A DNA stretch of 58,110 nucleotides from an uncultured Clostridia bacterium (GCA_944382715.1 CALWNC010000008.1:1-58110); one strand, 5' to 3'. Counted from the first letter of the stretch, positions 1 through 9,130 are shown. Program-made: numbers and translations. Notes: a model not told the origin generated them from the sequence alone.

Positions 1-1
1 A

Positions 2-73
2 GTTGAAGATGGTTATATAATTAATTTAAAGGGCGAAAGAAAAAACAAAATTCCATATGACTATGACAGCTAA
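2..73 (+). CDS. C-terminal end of a truncated upstream gene
   Basis: An open frame enters from the left edge and gives 23 residues ending in IPYDYDS before a TAA stop. It is followed by an intrinsic terminator, which fits the end of a transcription unit. Too little is present to assign a family. Confidence 0.45.
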   Translation, partial: VEDGYIINLKGERKNKIPYDYDS

Positions 74-223
74 AAATTAATTTCATTTGTTAATTTATAG
101 TTAAAATTACAATTTAAAAATTCAAAAAGTGCAAAATTTTCTTATTTTTATTAAAAAATCTTTGTTTGTTTTGATTTGATTTAAATTTTGCAGTTTTTAA
201 AAACTAATATTAAACTTTCTTGT

Positions 224-256
224 AAAAAGACATTTTAAAAATGTCTTTTTTTTTAA
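224..256 (+). terminator. Intrinsic terminator after the truncated upstream gene
   Basis: The arms AAAAAGACATTT and AAATGTCTTTTT pair perfectly around a very short loop and run into more than ten T. The rest of 74-431 is AT-rich sequence in which I see no gene. Confidence 0.8.
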
Positions 257-431
257 GAATTAATTTTTAGTTTTTGTGTATATTTCAATTAATATTAGTA
301 ATTGAAATATATTTATAAGCAATAAATAAAATGTGTTTTTTTTAATCTTTTTAATTATATTAATCTTTCAATAATTTTTACTTAAGATTTTGTGATTGCC
401 ATTTATAAAAGTAATTTAATTTTAAAATACA

Positions 432-460
432 TTGAAATTGTTGGATAATTATGATATACT
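432..460 (+). promoter_or_regulatory. Sigma-A-type promoter of the 496-5387 operon
   Basis: TTGAAA (432-437) and TATACT (455-460) are separated by 17 bases, so transcription would start near 467. An upstream in-frame ATG at 451 lies inside this promoter and is therefore not the start of the first gene. Confidence 0.6.
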
Positions 461-495
461 TTTTTTTAACAATACTTATTTTGGAGATTAAATCT

Positions 496-1053
496 ATGAA
501 AATAGTTTTTCTAGAGGGTTTGCCCGGGGTTGGAAAAAGCACAATAGCAAAAACCATAAAAGAATTAAAGAAAGATAATGTTGTTGTGGCTGAAGAAATT
601 GAATTATTTAATCCAAAGCGTGATAATTTTCATCAAGATTTTTATATGAAAAACGATGACTTTAAATTCAATAAATGTATTAAAGGTATTAAAAATAATT
701 TAGATACTATTTGTATTGTAGATAGGAGTGCAATAAGCACACTCTCATACAATCAATCAAAAAACATAATAAATCTAAAATATTTAGTTGAACTTGAAAG
801 CGTTGAAAAGTGGTTTGAAAAATATATTGAATTTTTTTCAAAAGATTATGTGTTTGTTTATTTTCTAATAAATTCTGATGAACAAATTTATATACCTTTT
901 AACGATGTAAACGACCCATATGGAAGTGAATTTAACCAGAAACTACTTCAAGATATAACAATTTATAATTGTAAAAAATATGCTAAAAACTTCATTTTAA
1001 AAAATTATAAAAAAAGTCAAATGGAGGATTTAATTAATGAAATTTTTAATTAA
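496..1053 (+). CDS. P-loop nucleotide kinase, deoxynucleoside/thymidylate kinase-like
   Basis: This 185-residue protein opens with a Walker A loop GLPGVGKST at residues 8-16 and has a VDRSAIS segment near residue 78, like the DR motif of deoxynucleoside and thymidylate kinases. It should transfer phosphate from ATP to a small substrate, probably a nucleoside, nucleotide or sugar; the substrate cannot be read from sequence. The ATG at 496 follows TTGGAG at the right spacing. The gene overlaps the next one by 17 bases, so the two are probably translationally coupled. It heads a five-gene operon with two glycosyltransferases, which makes a role in a dedicated pathway more likely than general dTMP supply. 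It is not close enough to Tmk to be named so. Confidence 0.75.
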   Translation: MKIVFLEGLPGVGKSTIAKTIKELKKDNVVVAEEIELFNPKRDNFHQDFYMKNDDFKFNKCIKGIKNNLDTICIVDRSAISTLSYNQSKNIINLKYLVELESVEKWFEKYIEFFSKDYVFVYFLINSDEQIYIPFNDVNDPYGSEFNQKLLQDITIYNCKKYAKNFILKNYKKSQMEDLINEIFN

Positions 1054-2302
1054 TCTTTGTGCTCATGACGGAATTGTTAGTCATTATACTGGAGTTGGGA
1101 CAATGGTTAAAAGATATATTAAATTGCTTCCAAAATACTTCAAAGAGCATAATATTGATTATACAATAAATTTAATTTCTCCAGAATATAAAAGTGACAG
1201 TTTTGGTTTCAATAATCAAACAAAATCCGAACATGAAAAAGATAAAAATTTACACATAATTTTAGTAAGCAATGGCACTAATGGCAATGTAAATTATGGA
1301 AAACCTGAACATTGGAAGAAACTTTGCAATAATACGGCAAATCTTATAAATAATTTAAATCTTAAAAATTATGATATGTGTTTTACTATTTGCAATGATA
1401 CACCATTTGCAAACTTAGCAAAAAACATTACAAATTTATCACACAAACACAAGTTTATTTGGATACCACATTCAACGGTTTTAATCCAAGATGAAGATTC
1501 ATGTTTGCCTGATTATAAAAGCATTGCAGACGAAAAACTTGAATGGGAAAGAGAATCTGTAAATGTAATTAATAACACAAAGTTTACATATCTTGCGTGC
1601 ATTTCTAAATTTATAAAAAAGCATATGATTGATGAGTATGGTTTAAATCAAAAAAGTGCAATTGACCTTCATAATGGTGAAATTTTAGATGAAAAAACTG
1701 AAATTACACCAAGTAAAGAAACAAAACAAATTTTTGAAGAACTTAATAAATATAATAAAATGATAATTTCTTTTGGAAGAGCTGAAAGTTATAAAAATCT
1801 AGAATTTACAATAAACCTACAAAAATATACAAAAATTAAAACAGTTGTTATTGCTCAAAGCTATTATAAAGAGCAGCCGATATTAGATGTCTATCGAAAC
1901 CTTGCTAGACAATCCAAAGCAACACTTTTAATTGACCCACCATTTGAACTTGCAAAATATATTACCCAAAATTTTAGTGGGAAACTTGTAGTGTTGTTAC
2001 CTTCAAAAAGAGAAACATTTGGACTAATTCCAAACGAAGTACGAAAATTAAATAAAGATAATATTTTAGTTGTTTCAAATGATATAGATGGAGTAAGAGA
2101 ACAAATAGAAGATATGCGAGATGGAATTTTAATAAAAGTTGACGATTTAGCTGGTTCGGCAAAAAAAATTGAAAAATTTCTTGATGATAAGTACTTAACG
2201 AAATTTAAAATAAATGGCTACAAAACATTAATAGAAAGATATGACCTATACAAAAATTTATCTTTATTCTTAGAAAAATTACAGGGAGAAGATTATGAAT
2301 AA
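1037..2302 (+). CDS. GT4-type (family 1) glycosyltransferase
   Basis: The protein has 421 residues. The C-terminal half has the GT-B features of retaining GT4 enzymes: a FGRAESYKN segment near residue 247 and the E-x7-E pair, Glu326 and Glu334, within SKRETFGLIPNEV. The N-terminal half, with TGVGTMVKRYIK near residue 18, matches the acceptor domain. It should move a sugar from a nucleotide-activated donor to an unknown acceptor in the cytoplasm. It overlaps the kinase gene upstream and overlaps the next start by 8 bases (2295-2302), so the operon is tightly packed. No membrane segment is visible. Confidence 0.8.
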   Translation: MKFLINLCAHDGIVSHYTGVGTMVKRYIKLLPKYFKEHNIDYTINLISPEYKSDSFGFNNQTKSEHEKDKNLHIILVSNGTNGNVNYGKPEHWKKLCNNTANLINNLNLKNYDMCFTICNDTPFANLAKNITNLSHKHKFIWIPHSTVLIQDEDSCLPDYKSIADEKLEWERESVNVINNTKFTYLACISKFIKKHMIDEYGLNQKSAIDLHNGEILDEKTEITPSKETKQIFEELNKYNKMIISFGRAESYKNLEFTINLQKYTKIKTVVIAQSYYKEQPILDVYRNLARQSKATLLIDPPFELAKYITQNFSGKLVVLLPSKRETFGLIPNEVRKLNKDNILVVSNDIDGVREQIEDMRDGILIKVDDLAGSAKKIEKFLDDKYLTKFKINGYKTLIERYDLYKNLSLFLEKLQGEDYE

Positions 2303-3767
2303 ATATTTACCTTCAATTGAAGAGATTCAGCCAATAACAAATCCAGTGAGTACATTTTATGAATGTGGTTTTAATATTCCATTTAACGAACTTTCTTTTA
2401 TCCAAAAATTAAAAGTTGTTAATGATTTGGTTAGACAATCAATTTTAGTTACATCAGTTCCTGATCCTTCTACTGAAACTGAGACTTTAACGGGTAATTG
2501 TCATACTGCTGCACTCGCTAGTATTGATTATTTGAAAGAGCTTGGTATTGGCAAGAATTATAAATATGTAATGTGTAGAAAAAAAAGCTACGAGCCAGAC
2601 GATATTACAACTACACATGCAGCAATAACACTAGAAGATGAAAACGGAAAAACATATTATTTTGATGCAACACCTTATGTTGGATATGGATATGGCGAAG
2701 TAACTCCAATTGAAAATTCTCCATATGAAGAACTTTATGAAATTTCAGGTGAAAAAGCAAAACTTCTAAAAGAACTTCGAACATTTTTATATGAACACAA
2801 AACGGGGACTTTTAATAAAAAAAATTTTGATAAAGTACTTAATCTCTTACAAAAATGTTCAAATTTCCCAATCTTTTATGGTTTTATTTCAAAAGCATGT
2901 GAGGCTTTAACAGAGTTCACTTCAAATAAAAATACCATTAATGAACTTTTATCACTTTCTTTTGAGATCAACCCATATTCTGCAAAATCACCATACGAAG
3001 AGAAAAAAAATTATAAAAATCAATTAATTTTAAACCAAATTGACGAATGGGAACAAACTTTACAAGAAATGAAACAAAATGGTGCAAGTGAAAAAGATAT
3101 TTTAAAACTAGCACAAAATATTATGCAAGAAAAACGAATGCTTGATATAAACTTGGAAGTTATGTTGCCATATAATGGCAAAAATATTCGCGTTTCTTCA
3201 CTTACTCCTAGATTTTTTCTTGAAAACAACTTAAATGTTGTATTTATAAAACCATCGGCTTATTTAATTGGAACATCTGCAACCATTCGCGAAAGATTTT
3301 TAAAAAAGCATAAATTTATTGATGAATACCATACCGACTTTGGAAAAGAAACGAGCGGGGAGGGTCTGTGCCCTGTTATTTATTCACACCCTGAAGGCAA
3401 AAATAATTTACGCGAATACACTGGTCCTGCTTCTGTAATATTACTCAAAGGTTTTTCTGGCGAAATTGGACAAATAAAAAAAGGTCTACGAAAAGAGCTT
3501 GGTAAACACCTAGTAAACAAAACAGCCACATGGTTTGATGGGGAAAAAATATTTTGGAACCCATTTGTTACAAATTTGGTTCACTCTACAGACAACCCAA
3601 GCGAAGCTGATTTACATTACTTAATAGGATTTCCTGAACATCAGCTTATGACAAGATATATGTATCCTAGTCCAAAACTTGCCGAACTTGAATATATGAA
3701 AGAGCAAGGTATAACCGAGAAAAAAACTTCCAAAACTGAAAATGCTCCAAATGCTCCAGAATTGTAA
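2295..3767 (+). CDS. Transglutaminase-like Cys-His-Asp protein of unknown function
   Basis: The protein has 490 residues. The N-terminal third carries a papain/transglutaminase-type triad in the usual order: Cys69 in TGNCHTAA at the start of a helix, His108 in TTHAAITLED, and Asp124 in YYFDATPYVG. This fold serves peptidases, amidases and acyltransferases. I do not recognise the remaining 350 residues, which include a charged helical stretch around 245-290 and a C-terminal block with SATIRERFLKKH and LHYLIGFPEHQ. There is no signal peptide, so it probably acts in the cytoplasm on the product of the neighbouring glycosyltransferases. It starts inside the end of the GT4 gene, with GGGAGAAG as its ribosome site. 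Confidence 0.6.
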   Translation: MNKYLPSIEEIQPITNPVSTFYECGFNIPFNELSFIQKLKVVNDLVRQSILVTSVPDPSTETETLTGNCHTAALASIDYLKELGIGKNYKYVMCRKKSYEPDDITTTHAAITLEDENGKTYYFDATPYVGYGYGEVTPIENSPYEELYEISGEKAKLLKELRTFLYEHKTGTFNKKNFDKVLNLLQKCSNFPIFYGFISKACEALTEFTSNKNTINELLSLSFEINPYSAKSPYEEKKNYKNQLILNQIDEWEQTLQEMKQNGASEKDILKLAQNIMQEKRMLDINLEVMLPYNGKNIRVSSLTPRFFLENNLNVVFIKPSAYLIGTSATIRERFLKKHKFIDEYHTDFGKETSGEGLCPVIYSHPEGKNNLREYTGPASVILLKGFSGEIGQIKKGLRKELGKHLVNKTATWFDGEKIFWNPFVTNLVHSTDNPSEADLHYLIGFPEHQLMTRYMYPSPKLAELEYMKEQGITEKKTSKTENAPNAPEL

Positions 3768-3884
3768 TTTTATTTTAACTTTTTATTGAAATTTTAAATT
3801 TGTTGATTTTATTACACAATTAAATTTATAAAAAAATAATAATTTTAATTTTTAATTATTTTATAAATCTTAAGGAGAATATAA

Positions 3885-4358
3885 ATGATAGAATACGAAT
3901 ATAGCTTTAATGTTTCTGATTTAGGTATTTTTATAAATTTTTGCGAAAAAAATGGATTTACATTTAAAGGCAAAACACATGAAGAAAGAATTATTTTCAG
4001 AAATAAAACAAAAACAGATATGGGTAGAATAACAATTTCTACAGCAGAAAACAAAACTATAAAAACTCTTGATTTTAAACAAAATCTCTTAACTGATAAT
4101 GCGTTATCCGAAAGAAAGGAATCTAAATCATTAGAATTTCAAGATTTAGATAGTGCATTTTCAATACTTGACTATTTGGGATTTGTGCAAGATAATACCC
4201 TTATTAGAGAAAGATATGTTTATGAAAAAGAGAATGTTAAATTTGAGATGGACGAATATAGCAAGCCAAATTCAAATAAAGTAGTTTCAATTGAAGGTGA
4301 TAAAGAAAAAGTCGATAAAATCTATTTAAAAGTTTCTAAGCTTGTAGAGGAAAAATAA
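3885..4358 (+). CDS. CYTH-like (triphosphate tunnel) protein, class IV cyclase/ThTPase relative
   Basis: The 157-residue protein has the pattern of a triphosphate tunnel enzyme: an N-terminal EYEYSF strand in place of ExExK, alternating basic strands, a paired RERYVYEK segment, and the late strands KFEMDEYSKP and VSIEGDKEKV with acidic metal ligands. Such enzymes act on triphosphates or make cAMP. The Lys of ExExK is Ser7 here, so activity on a standard substrate is uncertain. A TAAGGAG ribosome site precedes the ATG. The next gene begins on the base after its stop codon, so the two are coupled. Confidence 0.65.
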   Translation: MIEYEYSFNVSDLGIFINFCEKNGFTFKGKTHEERIIFRNKTKTDMGRITISTAENKTIKTLDFKQNLLTDNALSERKESKSLEFQDLDSAFSILDYLGFVQDNTLIRERYVYEKENVKFEMDEYSKPNSNKVVSIEGDKEKVDKIYLKVSKLVEEK

Positions 4359-5387
4359 ATGTCAAAAAAATTTTCTATAATAATTCCATGTTTAAACACA
4401 CCCAAAAATTGTATAGATAAGTGTATTTCCAGTGCAATAAATCAATTTCCAAACACTGAAATTATTTTAGTTGATAATGGTTCTGATAAAAATTTTTTCT
4501 CATATCTACTTACATTTCAAAACTTACCACAAGTTAAAATAATTAGAGAAAACAAACTTGGTGTTTCTTCTGCAAGAAATAAGGGACTTAGTTATGCAAC
4601 GGGGGACTATATAATTTTTTTAGATTCTGATGATTATTTAGAAAAAAATTGTCTTGAAAAACTTTCTCTTATTTTAGAAAAAAACCCTGCAGATATTGTT
4701 ATTCACAAAACAAACATTCATGAACTTGATGGAAGTGTAAACGAAAATAAGTGTTTATTTAATGATGGTTATATTACGGATAAAAATGAGATTTTTAAAT
4801 CCATTTTTTGTACAACCAACACAATTTTTTCTTGTATTGAAACCCCATGGGCAAAATGTTATTCAAAAAAATTTTTAGATAAAAATAATATAAATTTTTC
4901 CGAAGATTTACTTATTGGTGAAGATGTTTTATTTAATATAAAATGCTATACACTTGCTGAAAATATCTATGTTTCAAACTTAATTTTACATAACTATCAA
5001 AGAAACCCAAATTCACTATCAAGTTCTTTTCAACCGAATATGTCAATTCAAAGCGATAAATTAATAAGACATATTGCTGAGTTTAATCCAAATTTAACGG
5101 ACTATGAATATTTTAACTATTATTGCATAAGAATACTATCAAGACTGCTTAGAAAGTACTACAATCATTTATCAAAAGAAGATTTTAAATCTGACTATAG
5201 CTTGCTTCTAAATAATCCATATATTGTAAAAGCTCTACTTTCAAATCCAAAAGACTTGAATGCTTCTGAACAAAAAATTTTGGAACTTACAAATTCTTTA
5301 GAATTAGATAAATTATATGAATTAGTAAAAAGTAATAAAATAAAAAAAAATATACCAAAAACCAACCAAGTAGTTTGTGAAAAATAA
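4359..5387 (+). CDS. GT2-family glycosyltransferase
   Basis: The 342-residue protein shows a GT-A fold of family 2: SIIIPCLN at residues 6-13, VDNGSD near 38-43, GVSSARNKGL near 68, and the metal-binding FLDSDDY with DSDD at 89-92. IGEDVLFN near residue 187 supplies the usual catalytic acid. It lacks transmembrane segments, so it should work at the cytoplasmic face. It is the last gene of the operon; its ribosome site GAGGAAAA lies inside the CYTH gene. Having both a GT2 and a GT4 enzyme suggests assembly of a short glycan or a doubly glycosylated small molecule. Confidence 0.85.
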   Translation: MSKKFSIIIPCLNTPKNCIDKCISSAINQFPNTEIILVDNGSDKNFFSYLLTFQNLPQVKIIRENKLGVSSARNKGLSYATGDYIIFLDSDDYLEKNCLEKLSLILEKNPADIVIHKTNIHELDGSVNENKCLFNDGYITDKNEIFKSIFCTTNTIFSCIETPWAKCYSKKFLDKNNINFSEDLLIGEDVLFNIKCYTLAENIYVSNLILHNYQRNPNSLSSSFQPNMSIQSDKLIRHIAEFNPNLTDYEYFNYYCIRILSRLLRKYYNHLSKEDFKSDYSLLLNNPYIVKALLSNPKDLNASEQKILELTNSLELDKLYELVKSNKIKKNIPKTNQVVCEK

Positions 5388-5964
5388 TTGTTAATTTAAA
5401 CTCAAATATAAAATTAGAATATTATAGTTAAAATATTATTTTTTATATTAGAATTAATCTTTATAGAATAATTAAAAAACAACAATAAAAAACGCAAAAT
5501 ATTATAAAATTTTAAAAAATATTGTAATTGTTTTTTGTAATTTTGTTAAAAATTTTACAAAAAAAGACAATCTATAAAAACAACAGAGTTTTGGATTATG
5601 ACTAAAATGTGTGGGTTTTTATAGATTTTTTATTTTTTAATTTCTTTTATGGTGTTTTTTGTTGTTTTTTTTACTTATTTTGCGTTTTTATTAGATTATA
5701 ATTTTTTAGCTTTTAACTTTAATTAAATACCTAAACTTTACAATTTTTTTTATTTCTATAATATTTCGATTAATAATTTTCAATAATTCTTTTTTTAGGG
5801 TTTATTTTTTGTATTTTAGCTAATTTTTACAAATTTTAATATGAATTTTGCGATTTTTATTTATATTTAAAAGTTTATAAAATAAAAATTAATATAAATA
5901 ATTATAATACATAAAAAGCTTTGCCCGATGTATAATTTTCTATATTTTTCTTTAAACTAACCAT
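5388..5964 (+). other. Gene-free stretch with nested inverted repeats
   Basis: No coding sequence is visible. A long inverted repeat has arms at about 5484-5501 and 5675-5692, both reading across ACGCAAAATA and its complement. Inside it, 5569-5581 pairs perfectly over 13 bases with 5615-5627, and TTGTAA/TTACAA closes a smaller hairpin near 5535-5560. A TATAAT-like box near 5931 may serve the lipoprotein gene. The whole could be a folded RNA, a small non-autonomous element or a terminator cluster. Confidence 0.4.
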
Positions 5965-6675
5965 ATGAAAGTATTTAAAGTTATTTCGTGTATTTTAATT
6001 TGTGTTTGCATTGGCTATTTATCAGCTTGTAAAAACGAAACTATTCCCACTCAAGCTGTAACTATGGAAGAGTGCATTGCATATGAAATTTCAAACATGG
6101 TAAGCCCTGAAGATTATGACGATGAAGTAATAAAGGCTCTCTCGGTTATAATTAGAACTGACTATGTAAAAAACCTAGAAACAAAACCTGAAAAAATTGA
6201 AAGTGAAAAAATAAATTCCAGAGTTTTGGAGTTAGTTACAAGTACAAGTGGTGAAGTGTTATTTGATGGAGAAAATCTTGTTAGTGTATCTTTTTTGGAG
6301 GACGAAATAAATGACACTTGGACAAGTGAAATAAAAAAAGCCGACATTTTAAGATATATGCAAAACAATGGAATTTATTTATCTAATATATCAAACATTA
6401 ATATAATTGCAGATGAAGATGGAAATCTTTTATCATTAAACATTGCCGGTAAAGAAATACCATATGATTCACTAAGTGAAAATTTTAATTTAAAATCAAA
6501 TAAAATTAAAAATATTCAAGAGAAAACTACTTCTATAGTTGTTACTGGTCAAACAGAATTCGACAAAAACTGTTTCTATCTATCAAAATTCAAAAATTCC
6601 ACACAAAAAAATGACAAAAACTACCGTGAAATACTAAAAAACTACTTTGATGGTTTTGAAATTATAACAATGTAA
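5965..6675 (+). CDS. Lipoprotein with a degenerate SpoIID-like domain
   Basis: The 236-residue protein starts with a lipoprotein signal, hydrophobic residues 5-19 and LSAC with Cys22, so it should be anchored outside the membrane. Two SpoIID/LytB landmarks remain. VIKALSVIIRTDYVKN near residue 55 resembles the ALKAQAVAARTYA block, and the end NYREILKNYFDGFEI resembles the family's closing SYREILxHYYPG. The catalytic Glu of the EMP segment appears as Asn44 (SNMVSPED), and the glycine-rich GHGVGMSQYG block is replaced by FYLSKFKN. It is therefore probably not an active peptidoglycan lytic transglycosylase and may have become a binding protein. There is no clear ribosome site before the ATG. Confidence 0.5.
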   Translation: MKVFKVISCILICVCIGYLSACKNETIPTQAVTMEECIAYEISNMVSPEDYDDEVIKALSVIIRTDYVKNLETKPEKIESEKINSRVLELVTSTSGEVLFDGENLVSVSFLEDEINDTWTSEIKKADILRYMQNNGIYLSNISNINIIADEDGNLLSLNIAGKEIPYDSLSENFNLKSNKIKNIQEKTTSIVVTGQTEFDKNCFYLSKFKNSTQKNDKNYREILKNYFDGFEIITM

Positions 6676-6739
6676 ATTTTTAATTGTTAATAACTTTTTA
6701 AAAACTTCTCAAAATTGTTAATTATTTGACAATTTTATT

Positions 6740-6885
6740 AACAAAAAAAAGCCCGAATTTTCGGCAAAAAAGGGACTTATTAACAATACTAACAGTCCTA
6801 ATAATAATAATAATAAATTAATAATATATATAATTGTTAAGGGAAAAAATTTGCAAGAGCAATCTACTATTATTATATACACCAA
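6740..6885 (-). ncRNA. Possible small RNA on the minus strand
   Basis: Read on the minus strand, a TATAAT-like box sits near 6880, followed by a TTGC/GCAA hairpin, a GGACT/AGTCC hairpin (6773-6797) and then GCCGAA/TTCGGGC with eight T (6742-6765), which is a good intrinsic terminator. No minus-strand gene is present to own that terminator, so a short untranslated transcript is the simplest reading. An ATA trinucleotide repeat lies at about 6799-6818. This is inference from structure only. Confidence 0.3.
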
Positions 6886-6990
6886 AAAAAATTTTATTCA
6901 TACTTTTTTAAAAAAGTTGTAACAATTCTTTTCTATTTTCATATGAATTTATAAAAAAATTGTTACTAATTAAAATTTAGTTAATTTTGG

Positions 6991-7019
6991 TTGTTTAAAA
7001 TTTTTAAACAAGGTATAAT
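6991..7019 (+). promoter_or_regulatory. Promoter of the DapB-like dehydrogenase gene
   Basis: TTGTTT (6991-6996) and a perfect TATAAT (7014-7019) are 17 bases apart, followed by TTAGGAGGG just before the ATG at 7054. Confidence 0.6.
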
Positions 7020-7053
7020 TTATTTAGGCAAATTAATTTTTTAGGAGGGAAAT

Positions 7054-8088
7054 ATGAGAAAAATTAAAGTTGTACAATATGGTTGTGGAAAGATGTCTAA
7101 GTGGATTTTAAGATATCTACACGAGCACGGAGCAGAAATTGTTGGTGCTATTGATATTAATCCTGATATCATTGGAATGGACGTGGGGGATTATGTTGGG
7201 CTTGGAGTAAAGCTTGGAGTGAAAATTTCATCTAATGCAGATGAAGTATTAGACAGTTGTGACGCAGACGTTGCAATTGTTACACTATTTTCACTTGTTA
7301 GTGAGATTTATCCTCACGTTTTAAAGTGTGTAGAGAGAGGTATCAATGTTATTACAACTTGCGAAGAGGCAATTTATCCAAATACAACTTCTGCCGAACT
7401 TATTAACCGTTTAGACGCGTTAGCAAAAGAGAATGGTTGCACTATCACTGGTAGTGGTATGCAAGATATTTATTGGATTAATTTTGTTGCTCAAGTTGCT
7501 GGGGGTTGTGACAAAATTACTAAAATTAAAGGTGCATACTCTTATAATGTTGATGAATATGGCTTGGCACTTGCAAAAGTTCATGGCTGTGACCTTACAA
7601 CAGAAGAGTTTGAAAAGACCCTTGCTCATCCGGAAGAAGTAATTCCTTCTTATGCTTGGAATGCTTCTGAGGCAATTTGTTCAAAGCTTGGACTTACCGT
7701 AAAATCAATTAAACAGGAAAATGTTCCTTATACTTCAGATCGAAACATTTACTCTGAAACTCTTCAAAAGGAAATTGAAGCAGGAAGAGTTATTGGTATG
7801 GCTTCTGTGGTTACAATTGAAACCTATCAAGGTATTACGATTGAAGAGCAAACAATTGGTAAAGTTTATGGAGAAGGTGATGGTGACCTTTGTGATTGGG
7901 AAATCATTGGCGAACCTAATGTTAAATTTAGTGTTGATAAGCCTGCAACGGTTGAGCATACTTGTGCAACTATTGTAAATAGAATTCCATCACTTTTAAA
8001 GGCTCCAGCTGGTTATGTAACCTGTGACAGACTTGAAGAAATTAAATATATGGTATATCCAATGGAATACTATGTTTTTAACGATTAA
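7054..8088 (+). CDS. NAD(P)-dependent dehydrogenase, DapB / 2,4-diaminopentanoate dehydrogenase-like
   Basis: The 344-residue protein begins with a Rossmann nucleotide-binding stretch, [13 protein letters not shown], followed by [19 protein letters not shown]. This order is typical of the dihydrodipicolinate reductase superfamily and its relatives that reduce or oxidise amino and oxo acids. CEEAIYPN near residue 103 and GSGMQDIYW near 133 match conserved blocks of the amino-acid branch. Dedicated DapB enzymes are nearer 250 residues, so this is probably not lysine-pathway DapB; an amino-acid dehydrogenase related to ornithine degradation fits better. It stands alone, with its own promoter, a strong ribosome site and a terminator. 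Confidence 0.6.
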   Translation: MRKIKVVQYGCGKMSKWILRYLHEHGAEIVGAIDINPDIIGMDVGDYVGLGVKLGVKISSNADEVLDSCDADVAIVTLFSLVSEIYPHVLKCVERGINVITTCEEAIYPNTTSAELINRLDALAKENGCTITGSGMQDIYWINFVAQVAGGCDKITKIKGAYSYNVDEYGLALAKVHGCDLTTEEFEKTLAHPEEVIPSYAWNASEAICSKLGLTVKSIKQENVPYTSDRNIYSETLQKEIEAGRVIGMASVVTIETYQGITIEEQTIGKVYGEGDGDLCDWEIIGEPNVKFSVDKPATVEHTCATIVNRIPSLLKAPAGYVTCDRLEEIKYMVYPMEYYVFND

Positions 8089-8303
8089 AAAGCGTTAAAT
8101 TTATGTGGTTGTACATTACAAAAATTCTAGTTATATTTATGGTTATATGTCAAATTTTAAAAACATTAACCTCAAAAATTAAATAGTTTTAAGTTAAATT
8201 TTAAAATTCAAACTAAATTAACACTTTATTATTTAAATTTAAAAAGAATTTTTAAATTAAAACAATTGTAGACGGCACAAAAATAAATAAATGAACCAAA
8301 AAT

Positions 8304-8357
8304 AAAAACTCGACAAAATTTAAAAATAACGCATTTTTAGAAATTGTTGAGTTTTTA
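8304..8357 (+). terminator. Intrinsic terminator after the dehydrogenase gene
   Basis: AAAAACTC (8304-8311) pairs with GAGTTTTT (8349-8356); ACAA and TTGT extend the stem after one bulged base. The rest of 8089-8549 is AT-rich without a gene. A direct repeat containing TGCTTAGAAT occurs twice around 8465 and 8500. Confidence 0.6.
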
Positions 8358-8549
8358 TAATTGTTTTTAAAATAACATTATAAAAGTACAAACATTTAAA
8401 TAAGACTAAAAAGATAATAATTTAAAAATTGAAATTGAAATTAAAAAACTATTTATTATAAAAATTGCTTAGAATAAAAAAATTATTCATTAAAAAAATG
8501 CTTAGAATTAAAATCAATCTTAATTGAAAAAAAATCTATAAGGATTTGT

Positions 8550-8876
8550 ATGGAAAGAATAAAAATGCCAAGAGGGGCAAGAGCAAAACAATTTATGCCT
8601 TTTGATGCCCTTAAAGGACTTCAAGAAGCTTTAAGGTTAAAAGAATATAAGCATGAAAGTGTGGTTCTTGGTGAACTTTCTGACGAGCAGGCAAGCGAAA
8701 TTTCTGACACTCTTGCTTCGCTTGAAAGAGGGGATTTTGTCGAGGCTGTGGTTTATGAGGACGGGCACTTAAAAACGGTTACTGGTAGTATTCGTTTTAA
8801 GCTAGAGTTTAATCAAATTATCATAGATGAAAAGGTTATAAACTTAAATACTTTAAGGAATATAAAAAAACTTTAA
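8550..8876 (+). CDS. YolD-like family protein
   Basis: The 108-residue protein matches the YolD-like pattern: MPRGARAKQFMPFDALKGL near the start, which in this family follows a basic N-terminus and leads into an all-beta region, here VEAVVYEDGHLKTVTGSI and the end IIIDEKVINLNTLRNI. Family members are small cytoplasmic proteins, often beside DNA-polymerase IV/UmuC-like genes; no such gene is adjacent here. The ribosome site (AAGGA) is modest. A terminator follows directly, so it is monocistronic. Confidence 0.75.
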   Translation: MERIKMPRGARAKQFMPFDALKGLQEALRLKEYKHESVVLGELSDEQASEISDTLASLERGDFVEAVVYEDGHLKTVTGSIRFKLEFNQIIIDEKVINLNTLRNIKKL

Positions 8877-8941
8877 ATATTTTACAAAAAAATTATAATC
8901 TCATAAATTTTAGCTATGTTAAACAATTTATTTATAAAAAG

Positions 8942-8970
8942 AGTTAGCTATTTTTTAGCTAACTTTTTTG
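8942..8970 (+). terminator. Intrinsic terminator after the YolD-like gene
   Basis: AGTTAGCTA (8942-8950) pairs with TAGCTAACT (8956-8964) and is followed by a run of T. Confidence 0.85.
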
Positions 8971-9009
8971 TATGATTAAAAAATTATATAGCATTAAAAA
9001 TTGTAATAA

Positions 9010-9130
9010 TATTACAAAATTCGACAAGATGGGAAAAAATGCTACAATTAATATTTAAAAGCAACAAACATAGACAAAAGCATACAAAATTTTATACAAA
9101 AATTATACACAATTCGACAAACTATAACAA
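9010..9130. repeat. Short A/C-rich CGACAA patch between converging genes
   Basis: The plus strand is rich in A and C, with CAAAATTCGACA at 9015-9026, a GACAAAAG near 9073 and a second TTCGACAA at 9113-9120. It resembles the much longer array at 32030-32745 and likewise lies between converging genes. Confidence 0.4.
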
